A stretch of 55,000 bases of DNA from Prorocentrum cordatum (lineage: Eukaryota; Sar; Dinophyceae; Prorocentrales; Prorocentraceae): NCBI GenBank assembly GCA_963575745.1, contig CAUYUJ010017815.1:170001-225000 (forward strand), given 5' to 3'. The notes under the pieces are model-generated. The model made no database searches and had not been told where the DNA came from. It was given only the letters and a program-made list of their open reading frames with translations. Each line of letters starts with the position of its first letter. Positions within the stretch are counted from its first letter, which is position 1. A program made the position numbers and the translations under genes. Shown in pieces: positions 30,958 to 41,300 of this stretch.

Positions 30958-31384
30958 GTTGTCCCCCCTCCCTCCCGTGCTTCCCCTCCATGGGCTTCGG
31001 CGATTCGTGCAGCTGCTGACGATGCTGACCAGCATGCCGAAAGAGCGAAGCGGCATGTCATTCCAGATTCTTCGGGCCTCCCAGAGACGCTGGCACGCCA
31101 GGGGCCTCCACCCTGCCTTCGCCAGGTCTCGCAGGGTTCGCCTGCCTTCAGCGCAGCTCGGTCCCAGAGAGCCCGGCCACAACTGGTTTGCAAGATTCCA
31201 TGTGTCTGGCGCGTCTTCATCTTCTCCGTCTCTTTCCCAACCATCCTAAGGTGTTGGGGCCTCGTTTCGATTCTGAAGAGACAGTGTCCCCGCTTCTCTC
31301 CTCTCTCCTCTCTCCTCTCCTCCTCCCCCTCCCTCTTCCATCCCTGCACCTGCCCTCCGCATATCAACCATTCTGGGACACCCC
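30958..31384. other. Ambiguous coding, then conserved array tail
   Basis: Unique GC-rich sequence, then at 31238-31330 the reverse complement of the tail GATGGTTGGG...AACGAGGCCC plus purine-rich linker that also follows the 91-bp array at 25331-26190. Confidence 0.45.
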
Positions 31385-32165
31385 TCACGCGTTTCGTGAC
31401 CCCACATGGAGCTCCACCGAAGGCCCCAGAGGGAGCGTTCGCATGTGGTCGTCACGTCCGTTTCGGCACACTCCTCACACGTTTCGTGGCCCCATAGGGA
31501 GCTCCACCGAAGTCGCCTGAGGGAGCGTTCGCAGGTGGGCGTCACGCACGCTTCGGCACACCCCCTTCACGTTTCGTGCCATCACGCGTTCCGTGGCACG
31601 AAAGGGAGCCTCACCGAAGGCCCCAGAGGGAGCGTTCGCGTGTGGGTTTCACGCCCGCTTCGGCACACCCCTCACGCGTTCCGTGGCCCGAAATGGAGCT
31701 CCACCGAAGGCCCCAGAGGGAGCGTTCGCGTGTGGTCGTCACGTCAGTTTCGGCACACTCCTCACACGTTTCGTGGCCCCATAGGGAGCTAAACCGAAGT
31801 CGCCTGAGGGAGCGTTCGCATGTGGGCGTCACGCCCGCTTCGGCACACCCCTCACACGTTTTGTGGCACCATATGTAGCTTCACCGGAGGCCCCCAAGGG
31901 AGCGTTCGGTTGTGGGGGTCACGCCCGTTTCGGCACACTCCTCATGCGTTCCGCGGCCCCATAGGGCGCTCCACCAAAGGCCTAGAGGGAGCGTTCGTTT
32001 GTGGGCGTCACGCCCGTTTCGGCACACTCCTCACGCGTTCCGTGGCCCCATAGGTAGCTCCACCAACGGCCCAGAGGGATCGTTCGTTTGTGGGCGTCAC
32101 GCTCGCTTCCTCACATTTTTGCATGCTCCTCGCGCGTTTCGTGGCCCGATGGGGAAACCCACCGA
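31385..32165 (-). repeat. 91-bp satellite, array 2 (inverted, about 8.5 copies)
   Basis: The unit runs CCGAAGGCCCCAGAGGGAGC, GTTCGCATGTGG..., TTTCGGCACACTCCTCACAC, GTTTCGTGGCCCCATAGGG, AGCTCCA. Copies start at about 31418, 31508, 31613, 31703, 31793, 31884, 31974 and 32063. One copy is 15 bases longer. Confidence 0.9.
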
Positions 32166-32584
32166 AGGCCATACTCACAGCTGCGGTACCCACAACTGCG
32201 TGTTGTTGAGCCCTTCGCCAGGATAAGTATTATTATCCTTCCGCTTTGCCCAACACGAAGGATTCGCATGTTAACGGGAAGGTGCAGTTTCACCAGCGTT
32301 CGGGCGTCCTTCGGCTTGTTTCTTTTTTACCCGCGGACACTAACCTGTCCGTATCCGCTCCATCGTCTGATCCTCCTTGTCTTCCTCTGTCCTCCTTCCC
32401 CGTCCCTCCTGTTCATTCCGTCCCCACACCTGGCTTAATTATCTTCCTCATCATCCGCTCCCTCAAGTTGTCCCGTCGCTCCTCCTCATCTCCCTCCTGC
32501 CTCTTCTTCCCCTACCCCGTGCTCCTCTTGCTCTTCATCGTCGTCGTCGTTGTCATCCTCCACGTCCTCCCCTTCTCCATCACT
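32166..32584. other. Unassigned, no gene recognised
   Basis: Mixed then pyrimidine-rich sequence. No domain is seen. Confidence 0.45.
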
Positions 32585-32748
32585 GGGGAGACCAAAAGGT
32601 ACCGATACCGCTACTCCCCGGCCCTCTCCCAGGGTGCGTTCTGACCCGGATTTCGAGGCGAATCCAGCGGTGGCGACGAGGGCCGCCCTGGAGGCCCAAA
32701 AAGGGGAAAACGGGCGAGGGGATAGAGGTATGGGTACCTTTTCCTCCT
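32585..32748 (+). mobile_element. Family D element, copy 2 (~164 bp)
   Basis: It starts GGGGAGACCAAAAGGTACCG and ends with the inverse motif (GGTATGGGTACCTTTTCCTCC region). The inverted ends share AAAAGGTACC, then ATACC, then CTA. The core matches copy 1 at 22391-22552 in the opposite orientation. Confidence 0.7.
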
Positions 32749-32931
32749 CCGCCGAATCACGCTTCTTTTCCAGGAGGAGTTCATGCCAGACTCCGAGCCG
32801 CCGCCACCCACCATGCGCATCATGTACGGCAGGGGCGGCCGAGGCACGAGCAAAGGTGCGCGCGTGCGGGCCCCGTTTCGGCGGACCTCGCCCGCCGCGC
32901 TGTCTCCCCGAGGTGGAGGAGGGGCGGAGGG
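32749..32931. other. Short unassigned spacer
   Basis: GC-rich unique sequence between two elements, with nothing recognised in it. Confidence 0.4.
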
Positions 32932-33091
32932 TTAAGGCGGGCGTGTCCCTCTACAGGGGGGATATTCAGAAATAGTCCAACAATTATCTGGGGACGATCT
33001 TTTGACTGTTTGTGAGCATTTGGGATATATTTTTTTGAGTATTTTCATTTTTCGCCCCAAATCCCCCTGTAGGGGGACACGCCCGACTTAA
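32932..33091 (+). mobile_element. Family A element, copy 3 (160 bp, intact ends)
   Basis: It begins TTAAGGCGGGCGTGTCCC and ends GGGACACGCCCGACTTAA. The two ends match over about 31 bases (CTACAGGGGG included). The interior motif GGGGACGATCTTTTGACTG is shared with copies 1 and 2. The length equals copy 1 exactly. Confidence 0.85.
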
Positions 33092-33149
33092 GCGGAGGGG
33101 GACGGGCTGGGAAAGAGGGGCGTGGGGGGAGGAGGACAAGAGTCAGGCG

Positions 33150-33331
33150 ATCGCAAACATGGATCAAGGGGGCGTGGATTAGCGACGGGTCCCGTTTCCA
33201 TGAGAAAAATGCAGGTTTCCGCCGCCGAGCGAGGCGGCACCGGCCGCATCTTGGAGAGGGCACCTGCCCCGATCCATGGATTTGGCGACCGCGCGCCAAA
33301 TCCATAGGTCGCTAAGCCATGTTTGCGTGCC
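33150..33331. other. Inverted-repeat element with internal 12-bp-stem hairpin
   Basis: The outer arms share CGCAAACATGG and TTAGCGAC (left, with a 16-base spacer) against GTCGCTAAGCCATGTTTGCG (right). Inside, at 33276-33305, ATGGATTTGGCG and its perfect complement form a stem around a 6-base loop. Single copy in the window. Confidence 0.55.
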
Positions 33332-33520
33332 CCCGAATCGACGATTCTGCGATTCACCCTCTCCTGCCAAGCCGCCCCCCCCTCACAACAGGAGTCCCCG
33401 CAGGCCTTCCTCTTTTGAGTGCAGAGGGCGCTCCCTTGAAAGAGGAGCACCACACGGGCCTCTGCCTTTCCAGAGAGAGCCCCATGTTTCGAGAAGGAAC
33501 TGCCTTGCACCCGTCTCACG
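33332..33520. other. Short unassigned spacer
   Basis: Unique sequence with no recognised content. Confidence 0.4.
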
Positions 33521-33720
33521 AACGGGCAGAGATGCGAACAGGCAGGGTCATATCCAACGATGGCCAGCGAACGGGCAGAGATGCGAACAGGCAGGGTCAT
33601 ATCCAACGATGGCCAACGAACGGGCAGAGATGCGAACAGGCAGGATCATATCCAGCGATGGCCAACGAACGGGCAGAGATGCGAACATGCAGGATCATAT
33701 CCAGCGATGGCCAACGAACG
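33521..33720 (+). repeat. 49-bp minisatellite, first part
   Basis: Copies start at 33521, 33570, 33619 and 33668. The unit starts AACGGGCAGAGATGCGAACA and ends ATCCAACGATGGCCAACG. The array resumes at 34020 after an inserted element. Confidence 0.9.
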
Positions 33721-33725
33721 GGAAG

Positions 33726-34019
33726 TCAGGCCCCCAGAGACCAGGACACAGATAAACCTGGACACGGAAAACCAAGGAAACGACGTCCTTTCCTGCAAAG
33801 TCACGTTTTTCAGCACCCGTGCATGTTTTGTTTGTTGCACTGCAGGATTCGGGTTTGTGTCCAGGTTCAGGGGGGTCTTGCAGGCTTTTGGGGCCTGTCT
33901 CCGGGTTTATTCTGGAATTGCTGCAGTGCAGCATTTCGTTCGTGCCGCCGTTTGGAAAAATTGGTTTCGAGGGATGTTGGGTGTCCGGGTCTAGCGTGTC
34001 AGGGTCTACGTGGCCTTGA
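33726..34019 (+). mobile_element. 294-bp inverted-repeat element, TSD GGAAG
   Basis: It begins TCAGGCCCCCAGAGACCAGG and ends with CTACGTGGCCTTGA. The reverse complement of the end (TCAAGGCCACGTAGACCCTG) aligns with the start for about 40 bases, through AACCTGGACAC/GACCCGGACAC. GGAAG flanks it at 33721-33725 and 34020-34024, and the 49-bp array continues on both sides, giving a clear insertion. It is non-coding, so non-autonomous. Confidence 0.8.
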
Positions 34020-34153
34020 GGAAGAGATGCGAACATCCACGATCATATCCAGCGATGCCCAACGAAGGGGAAGAGATGCGAACAGGCAGGATCATACCCA
34101 GCGATGGCCAACGAAGGGGAGGAAATGCGAGCATGCAGGATCATATCCAACGC
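34020..34153 (+). repeat. 49-bp minisatellite, second part
   Basis: About 2.7 copies with GGGGAAGAGATGCGAACAGG and ATCATACCCAGCGATGGCC. The unit variant GGGGAAG here contains the target site used by the 294-bp element. Confidence 0.85.
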
Positions 34154-34514
34154 CGTCCCCGTTTTGAAAGGTAGCCGCTCCCACCCGTGTAACTGTTGCA
34201 CACAAATTGACGCTGGGTTATCATTTGAGGACGTATCAAGCGAGAGCCCTTTTTTTGAAAGGGACCCGCCTTCCATCCTTACAGCGGTTACGCATTCCCG
34301 AGCTTCTAATATGGAGGAAGTCTCAAGCGAGATCCCCATCCATCGTAACTGATGCAGGCTGGAACGACAGATGTGCGCATCGGTAGGGCGAGGGCCTAAT
34401 CCGTAAGGGCTTCGCCCCATGCCGCCAGCCCCCTGTCTCGGAAAATGGGAGATGCAACAGCTAATTCATGAGGTTTGGGCGCCGCCGTCAAGCAGTGTCG
34501 GGACTTGTTTGTTT
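34154..34514. repeat. Degenerate copies related to the ~80-bp family
   Basis: It contains GTGTAACTGTTGCACACAAA, GAGGAAGTCTCAAGCGAGA and AGATGTGCGCATCGGTAGGGC, motifs of the ~80-bp family and of the higher-order unit that follows. No gene is seen. Confidence 0.4.
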
Positions 34515-35058
34515 TTCGACCCTGACCCTGCTGATCTGCGTGAGGGGTGCCGCCGAATGTCAGAAATGTAGCAAGTCCCATATGTTTTTGCACCCTGACC
34601 CTACGGATCTGCGTGAGGGGTGCCGCCGAATGTCAAACATGTGGCAAATCCCCTGTGTTTTTTCACCCTGACCTTGCCGATCTGCGTGAGGGGTGCCACC
34701 GAATGTCACAAAATGTGGCACATCCCATGTGTTTTTGGACCCTGACCCTGCCGATCTGCGTGAGGGGTGCCGCCGAATGGCAGAAATCCATGTGTTTTTG
34801 CACCCTGACCCTGCTGATCTGCTTGAGGGGTGCCACCGAATTTCAGAAATGTAGCAAGTCCCATATGTTTTTGGACCCTGACCCTACGGATCTGCGTGAG
34901 GGGTGCCGCCGAATGTCAGAAATGTGGCGCATCCCTTTTGTTTTTGGACCCTGACCCCGCCGATCTGCGTGAGGGGTGCCACCGGATTTCAGACATGCTG
35001 CAAATCCCATGTGTTTTTGGACCCTGACCCCGCCGATCTGCTTGAGGGGTGTCAACTT
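34515..35058 (+). repeat. 73-bp minisatellite, about 7.4 copies
   Basis: The unit runs GACCCTGACCCTGCCGATCT, GCGTGAGGGGTGCCGCCGAA, TGTCAGAAATGTGGCAAATC, CCATGTGTTTTTG. One copy (near 34780) lacks about 11 bases. It is non-coding, since the period is not a multiple of three. Confidence 0.9.
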
Positions 35059-35219
35059 TTACCCACCCCAGCAATTCAGAGCATACGTTTTGGCCGCGGT
35101 AGAAATACCCGTTTTGGGCCTCCCCCCCTCGCGCGGTCCATCAACAAGGAGCAGTCAGCAGCAAGAAGTCAACAAGGAAGAGTAAGCAGCAAGAAGCAGA
35201 ACTGTAACAGTGGAAACTG

Positions 35220-35580
35220 GAAGCTGCAACTGGTGCAGGAAACTGCGAACCTTCGCCCTACAGCCTGGTGGCCCCACAAGGGGGCCAGCGGATTTTGAAA
35301 ACGGGCCGACATTCATCCGCGCACCTGCTTCGAACTTTCAAGACGCATGTGCGCGGCGCTGGGGCGATCGCCGCATTTCGAAAACGAATCGGCCTCCGTA
35401 TCTGAAGCAGCTGGTAATGCTCAAGACGACTGCGAGCGGCGCAAAGGCGAGAGCAGCCTTTTGCACACCACCCGCCCTCCAGCCTTGAGACTGTTGCAAG
35501 TTTGTACAATCAATGTGCGCGGCGCTGATGCGAGACTTGGTTGTTGGAAGCCACCCGCCTTGTATCCTTACAGTTTTTGT
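35220..35580 (+). repeat. ~80-bp repeat family, about four copies
   Basis: GTGCGCGGCGCT-type motifs occur at about 35348, 35433 and 35515 (spacing 82-85), with ACCCGCCCTCCAGCCTTG-type segments between them. Confidence 0.65.
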
Positions 35581-35649
35581 TTTGGATTTCGATGGGAGGC
35601 CGAGCAGCGCTAAAGCGGGAGCTGCTTCGGGGTTCCATTAGGAGCCTTT

Positions 35650-36850
35650 TGAACGTTATCTTGGCGAATGATCCCAGGTCGGGCAGGCGGGTTGCTGAAG
35701 CGTGGGTCCTGCATGAATCGCGAGGAAGTCCGTAGCGATAGCGCAATTACCAAGTAATTCGTACGAAAATGCGAGAGTGTGATTCCTGAGTGTCGCGGGC
35801 GCGGCGTTCGAATAAGTTGAGAGGACGTCCCACGCGAAAACGCGATTCGTATATAAACTGTGAGGAAGTCCCGCGCGAGAGCGCGATGTGGGAAAAAAAT
35901 GTGAGGAAGTATCAGGCGGGAACCGCTGTTGTTGTACACCGGGGGCCAACTACCCAGTTTGAGCCCAGTGAGTTTCCCTGATCAAGAAAATTGGATGCCA
36001 GCCTTGGGGAATCATTCCAATTGCGAAAACTACAATGGACACCGGAGGGGGCATCAACAATAATGATTCTTCGGTCGTGAGAGTTCAACAGCAACAACAA
36101 CAGCAACACCAACGGCAACAGCAACAGCAGCAACGACAACAATCATTTTAATATTGTTCTCCCTGATCTGCTCGCAGGCCAGTCAACACGTATATCCCAG
36201 ACCCTCGGTACCCGCCCTCTTCGTCTTCGATCGTACCCCCCTTGGGGGGATATAACTTTCTTACCTTCAACGTGGATTTCGTGCAGCTCCTAAGGCAGGG
36301 GGAGAGGACGGATGGACGGAAAGGACAAGGGGGGGGAGGATGGAGCACGAGAGGGAGTGGCAGGAGGGGGGCTCGGAACAGAAGACACGCGGCAGAACCA
36401 GACGGGTAGATCGGGCGGTTAGATCCTAACGGGCGGGTCGGGAAGGCGGGCCCAAGCGGCCAGGTCGAGCAGGCGGGTTGCTGAAGCGTGCGTCCTGCCT
36501 GAATCGCGAGGAAGGGGAGTCCGCAGCGATAGCGAGATTCCTAAATAAATCGTCCGGAAATCCGCAGCGAGAGCGTGATTCCTGAGTGTCGCGGCCTCCG
36601 AACAGACGGCGGGGAAGTCCCACGCGAGCGCGAGAGCGCGACTCCTGCGTAAATTGGGAGGGCGTCCCGCGCGAGAGCGCGACTTCTCAATGCATTGTGA
36701 GGACGTATCAGGCGGGAGCCGTTGTTGTTGCAACTCGGGAGCCGGAGGCGCAGTTTGAGGCTCAAGGCTTTCTCTGGTGAGTAAACAGGGTGCGAGCCAG
36801 GGGAGGGGCACCCCAACTGGACAAGTGCAATGTACACTGGGCAGGGGTGA
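35650..36850 (-). repeat. Higher-order satellite unit(s), inverted orientation
   Basis: Read on the minus strand it has the same parts, in the same order, as the plus-strand units at 38320-42260. These are the block with GGTACGATCGAAGACGAAG (36221-36240, inverted), a purine/pyrimidine spacer, CCCGCCCGTTAGGATCTAAC, and several copies of a ~40-bp subrepeat CGCGCTCTCGCGCGGGACTT. It ends with the GTTTGAGCC...TTTCCCTG block and AAC-type microsatellite (36070-36140). It is non-coding. Confidence 0.75.
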
Positions 36851-36949
36851 TCAACGAATAATATTCTTCACAAGTGAGCGTTCAACAAACACAGCAGGAA
36901 GAATGCGATTCCTAATAATACGAATGCTAATAGTTCAAATAATATCAAT

Positions 36950-37140
36950 AATCATCATCATCAGCATCAGCATCAGCATCAGCATCAGCATCAGCATCAT
37001 AATAATAATACGAATCACAACAATGATACTAATCCGCATAGCGGAACCACGCTGCATTTACGCACCCAGGGACACTGAATGACCGCTCGGCCCCTATATG
37101 TATGTATATATATATATACACATATATATATACACACGTA
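36950..37140 (+). repeat. (CAT/CAG)n and (TA)n microsatellites
   Basis: CATCAG repeats at about 36955-37000, AAT runs to 37015, and a TA tract at about 37100-37138. Confidence 0.85.
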
Positions 37141-37653
37141 GCAGCCCGTTGATGCGGATGAGACTGAGGGGGCGGCGGGGACGTTGGCAATCTGCGGGGC
37201 TCAGAGGAAGCCCGCCGCAGGCGCATACTTTTGACAAACTATACAACGAACCCGCCGCAGGCGCCGTTATTTTGTTAAAGCAATGCGGGTGGGTCGCAGG
37301 TTGGGTCGCCGGGGGGGGTCGCGGGGGGGTCGCAGGCCAGGTCGCGGGCCAGGTCGCGGGTGGGTCGCGGGTGGGTCGCCGGTGGGTCGCGGCTGGGTCG
37401 CGGGCGGGTGGCAGGGTGGGTCGCAGGTGGGTCGCGGGCGGGTCGCGGGGGGTGGGTCGCGGGGTGGGTCGCGGATGGGTCGCAGGTGGGTCGCGGGTGG
37501 GTCGCGGGGAAGGTTGCAGGTGGGCCGCGGGCGAGTCGCGGGAGAGACGACGCCAAACAACAACACCACTAACAACAACCACAACACAAACACCAACAAC
37601 AACAGCAGCAGCAGCAACAACATTAGTAGCAGCAACAACACAACAACACCACT

Positions 37654-37684
<31 letters not shown>

Positions 37685-38345
37685 ATGCGGGTGTGTCGCA
37701 GGTTGGGTCGCGGGTGGGTCGCGGGTGGGTCGCGGGTGGGTGGGTCTCGTGTGGGTCGCGGGTGGGGTCGCGGGTGGGTCGCGGGCCGGTCGCGGGTGGG
37801 TCGCGTGCGGGTCGCGCGGTGGGTCGCGGGTGGGTCGCGGATGGGTCGCGGGTGGGTCGCGGGTGGGTCGCGGGCCGGTCGCGGGATGGGTCGCGGGCGG
37901 GTCGCGGGGGAGGTCGCGGTTGGGTCACGGGTGGGTCGCGGGCCAGGTCGCGGGTGGGTCGCGGGTGGGTCGCGGGCGGGTCGCGGGGTGGGTCGCGGGT
38001 GGGTCGCGGGGTGGGTCGCAGGGCCGGTCACGGGTGGGTCGCGGGCGGGTCGCGGGGTAGGTGGTAGGTGGCGGGTGGGTCGCGGATGGGTCGCGGGTGG
38101 GTCGCGGGTGGGTCGCGGGGTGGGTCGCAGGTGGGTCGCGGGGCGGGTCGTGGGGGGGCGACGCCAAACAACAACAACCTTAACAACAACCACAACACCA
38201 ACACCAATAACAACAGCAGCAACAACAACAAACAAACAAACAGAGTGACAATCAATCAGACGAACAAACAAACAACAATAATCCGCATCGCGGAATCCCT
38301 CTTCAGCCGCGCACCCAGGGACAATGAATGATTGCTCGGCCCCCA
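37141..38345 (+). repeat. 11-bp GGGTCGCGGGT arrays in a ~1.25-kb duplicated frame
   Basis: Two arrays of GGGTCGCGGGT (about 37283-37545 and 37690-38155) each begin with AATGCGGGTG and end in an AAC-rich microsatellite. The flanking block with GCGGAA, CGCACCCAGGGACA and TGAATGA occurs at 37038-37095 and 38283-38340, 1245 bases apart. An inverted copy of the left flank plus array lies at 45365-45610. Confidence 0.85.
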
Positions 38346-41300
38346 AAACATTGTATATGCTATGCCCCAAGGGGGTACGATCGAAGACGAACAGGGCGGG
38401 TATCGAGGGTTTGGAACATACGTGTTGAAAGGCCCGCGATCAGATAAGAGCGATCAGTCACAAAATGATTGTTGTTGTTGGTTGTCGTTGTGTTTTTGGC
38501 ATCTCTAGATAAAATGTATTATTGATCCCTCTTCCGGTAACCATTGCATTTGTTGTACTCAAGTGTTCCTACAGGGGTGGCACCCTGTTTTTTACACGGA
38601 AAGGCTGGGTGTCACCAGACAGGGCTGTTGGCTTCAGTTGGCAACAACAACAACGCATTCCAAAATCGCGTTCTCGCGCAGGACGTCTTCACAATGTGTG
38701 TCGGATTCGCGCTCTAGCGTGGGCTTCCTCGCAACTTATTCAGACGCCGCGCCCTCGACATCCATGAATCACGCTCTCTCTTTGGCCTATTTCGCGATTT
38801 CCTTTGGAATCGCGCTACCGCTCAAGCTCTCCTCGCGATTCAGGCAGTACTCACGCTTCAGCAATCCGCCTGCTCCACCTTGCAGCTTGGGCCCGCCTTC
38901 CCGACCCGCCCGTTAAGGTCTAACCGCCCGATGTGCCCGTCTGGATCTGCCACGTGTTTTCTGTTCTTAGCTCCCCTCCTGCCAATCCCGTGCTCCATCC
39001 TTCATCTCCCCCTTCCATCCGTCTTCCCTGTTCCAGGGGTTGCATACCACTTGCACGCGGCAGGTAAGGAAGGTACACCCCCAGAGGGGGTACGATCGAA
39101 GACGAAGAGGGGGGGCACCGAGGGTTCGGGACATACGTGTTGATTGGTACGCGGGCAGGTAAGAGCGAACAGTCGTAAACTGATGTTTGTGCTTGATGCT
39201 GTTTGTGATGTTGTTGTTATTGTTGTTGTTGCTGTTGTTGTACGTGTTGGTATTAGTGTTATTGTTAGTGTTGTTGTTATTGTTGATGGGGTTGCTGTTG
39301 TGGTTGACAGCTCCTTTTCTTAAAAATACTGTTTGCTGACCCCCCTCCCTGGTAACCATTATACTTCTCAAATTCATGTGTTTCTCCCGGGGCTCGCCCC
39401 TTTTTTATTTTACAGGAAAGCGAGGGGTCACCAAACTGCGTTGTTGGGCTCCGAACTCCAACAACATCGGCTCCCGTCTGGTATGTCCTCGCATGTTTCG
39501 CGCTCTCGCGCGGGACTTCCTCAATATGTATACAGAAAACGTGTTCTCGCGTGGGACGTCCTCGCAACTTAATCAGACGCCGCGCCCTCGCCACCCATGA
39601 ATCACGCTCTCTCTTTGGCCCGTTTCGCGATTTACTTGGGAATCGCGTTGTCGCTCAAGTTAACCTCGCGATTCATGCAGTACGCCTTCTCCACCTGGCC
39701 GCTTGGGCCCGCCTTCCCGACCCGCCCGTTAAGGTCTAACCGCCCGATGTGCCCGTCTGGCTCTGCCACGTGTTTTCTGTTCCTAGCCCCCCTCCTGCTA
39801 ATCCCGTGCTCCATCCTTTTCCTGCCCTTTTCATCCGTCGTTCCCAGCTTCAGGGGCTGCACCACTTACACGCGGCAGGTAAGGAAGACATACCCCCAAG
39901 GGGGTGCGATCGGAATCGAAGAGGGCGTGCGCCGAGGGATTGGAATCTACATCGTGATTGGCACGCGGGCAGGTAAGAGCGAACAGTTTCGAAAAGACTG
40001 TTGTTGTTGTTGGTGGTGCCCTTGTTGTTGTTGCTGTTGATGTCTTTGTTGCTGTTGAACTTTCATTTCTGAATAAAAATGATTGTTGATCCCCCTCCAC
40101 TAACCATTGTATTTTGCCTATTGATGTGCCCTTCCCACCGCTCGCACCCTGTCTATTCTCATGGAAAGTCTTGCGCCTCAAAGTGGGCGGCGGGCCCCCG
40201 AGTTACAACAACAACAACAACATCAACGGCTCCCGCCTTCTATTTCTTGAAAAGTATTCCCCAATCGCGCTTTCGCGCGGGACTTCCTCACGGGTGTTGC
40301 GGACATCGCGCTCTCGTGTGGGACGCCCTCGCAATGTGTTCAGGCGTCGCGCCCCCAACCCTTTGGAATCGCGCTGTCGCCCTGGCCCTTCTCATGAGTT
40401 GCTTCCTCGTGCTCCGCGCTCACGTTTCGGCAGCCCTCCTGCTCGACCTGGCGGCCTGGGCCCGCCCCCTCTGGCCCGCCCATCAGGGCCTGCCCGCCCG
40501 ATCTGCCCGCCTGCTTCCTGCCATGTGCTTTCTGGTCCTGGCCCCCCTCCTGCTAATCTCTCTCGTTGGCCGTCCTTCTCCCTCTCCCTTCCATCCGTCC
40601 TCCCTTCCCCTGTTTGAGCGGCTGCGCCAACTGCACGCGGCAGGTAGGGGAGATATGTCCCCAAGGGAAGTGCGATCGAAGACCAATGGGGTGGGCACCG
40701 AGGGTTTGGGGTACTCGTGTTGAGTGGCATGCGGGCATGTAAGAGCGAACAGTCTTGACATAATGCAGTGTTGTTGTTGAAATCGTATTATCGAAGAATT
40801 AATTATTGTTGATCCCCCCTCAGATGCACATTGTATTTTTTTCGTTGAAGTGCCCCTCTCGGCAGTCGCACCCCGTTCTTTATCAGGGAAAGTCTTCCTC
40901 CTCAAACTGGGCCCCTCGCCGCCGGTTTACAACAACAGCGGCTCCCGCTTGATGTTTTCTCGAAATGTATTCCGGTCCCCCGCTCCCGCTTGAGACTTCC
41001 TCGCAATTTACTCAAGAATCGCGCTCCCGCGGGTGATTTCTTCGCAATTTACTCGGGCGCCGCGCTCTTGCCATTCAGATATCGTGCGTTCGCTGGGGAC
41101 TTCTTCAAATTAACGTAGGAATCGCTCTCTCGCTGGAAACTTCCTGGCAAATCACGCAGAACTCACGATCGATCCGCCCGGCTTACAAAGTCAACAGCGG
41201 TTCCGCTTGCTACTTCCTCACAGTGTGCGATTTGGGCTCTCGCGCGAGACTTCCTCACAATGTATAAAAGAATCGAGCTCTCGCGTGGGTCTTCCTCTGA

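Noticed and set aside
33521-35058. CRISPR array
   Set aside because: The 49-bp and 73-bp units are contiguous tandem repeats without unique spacers of constant length, there are no cas genes, and the setting is eukaryotic.
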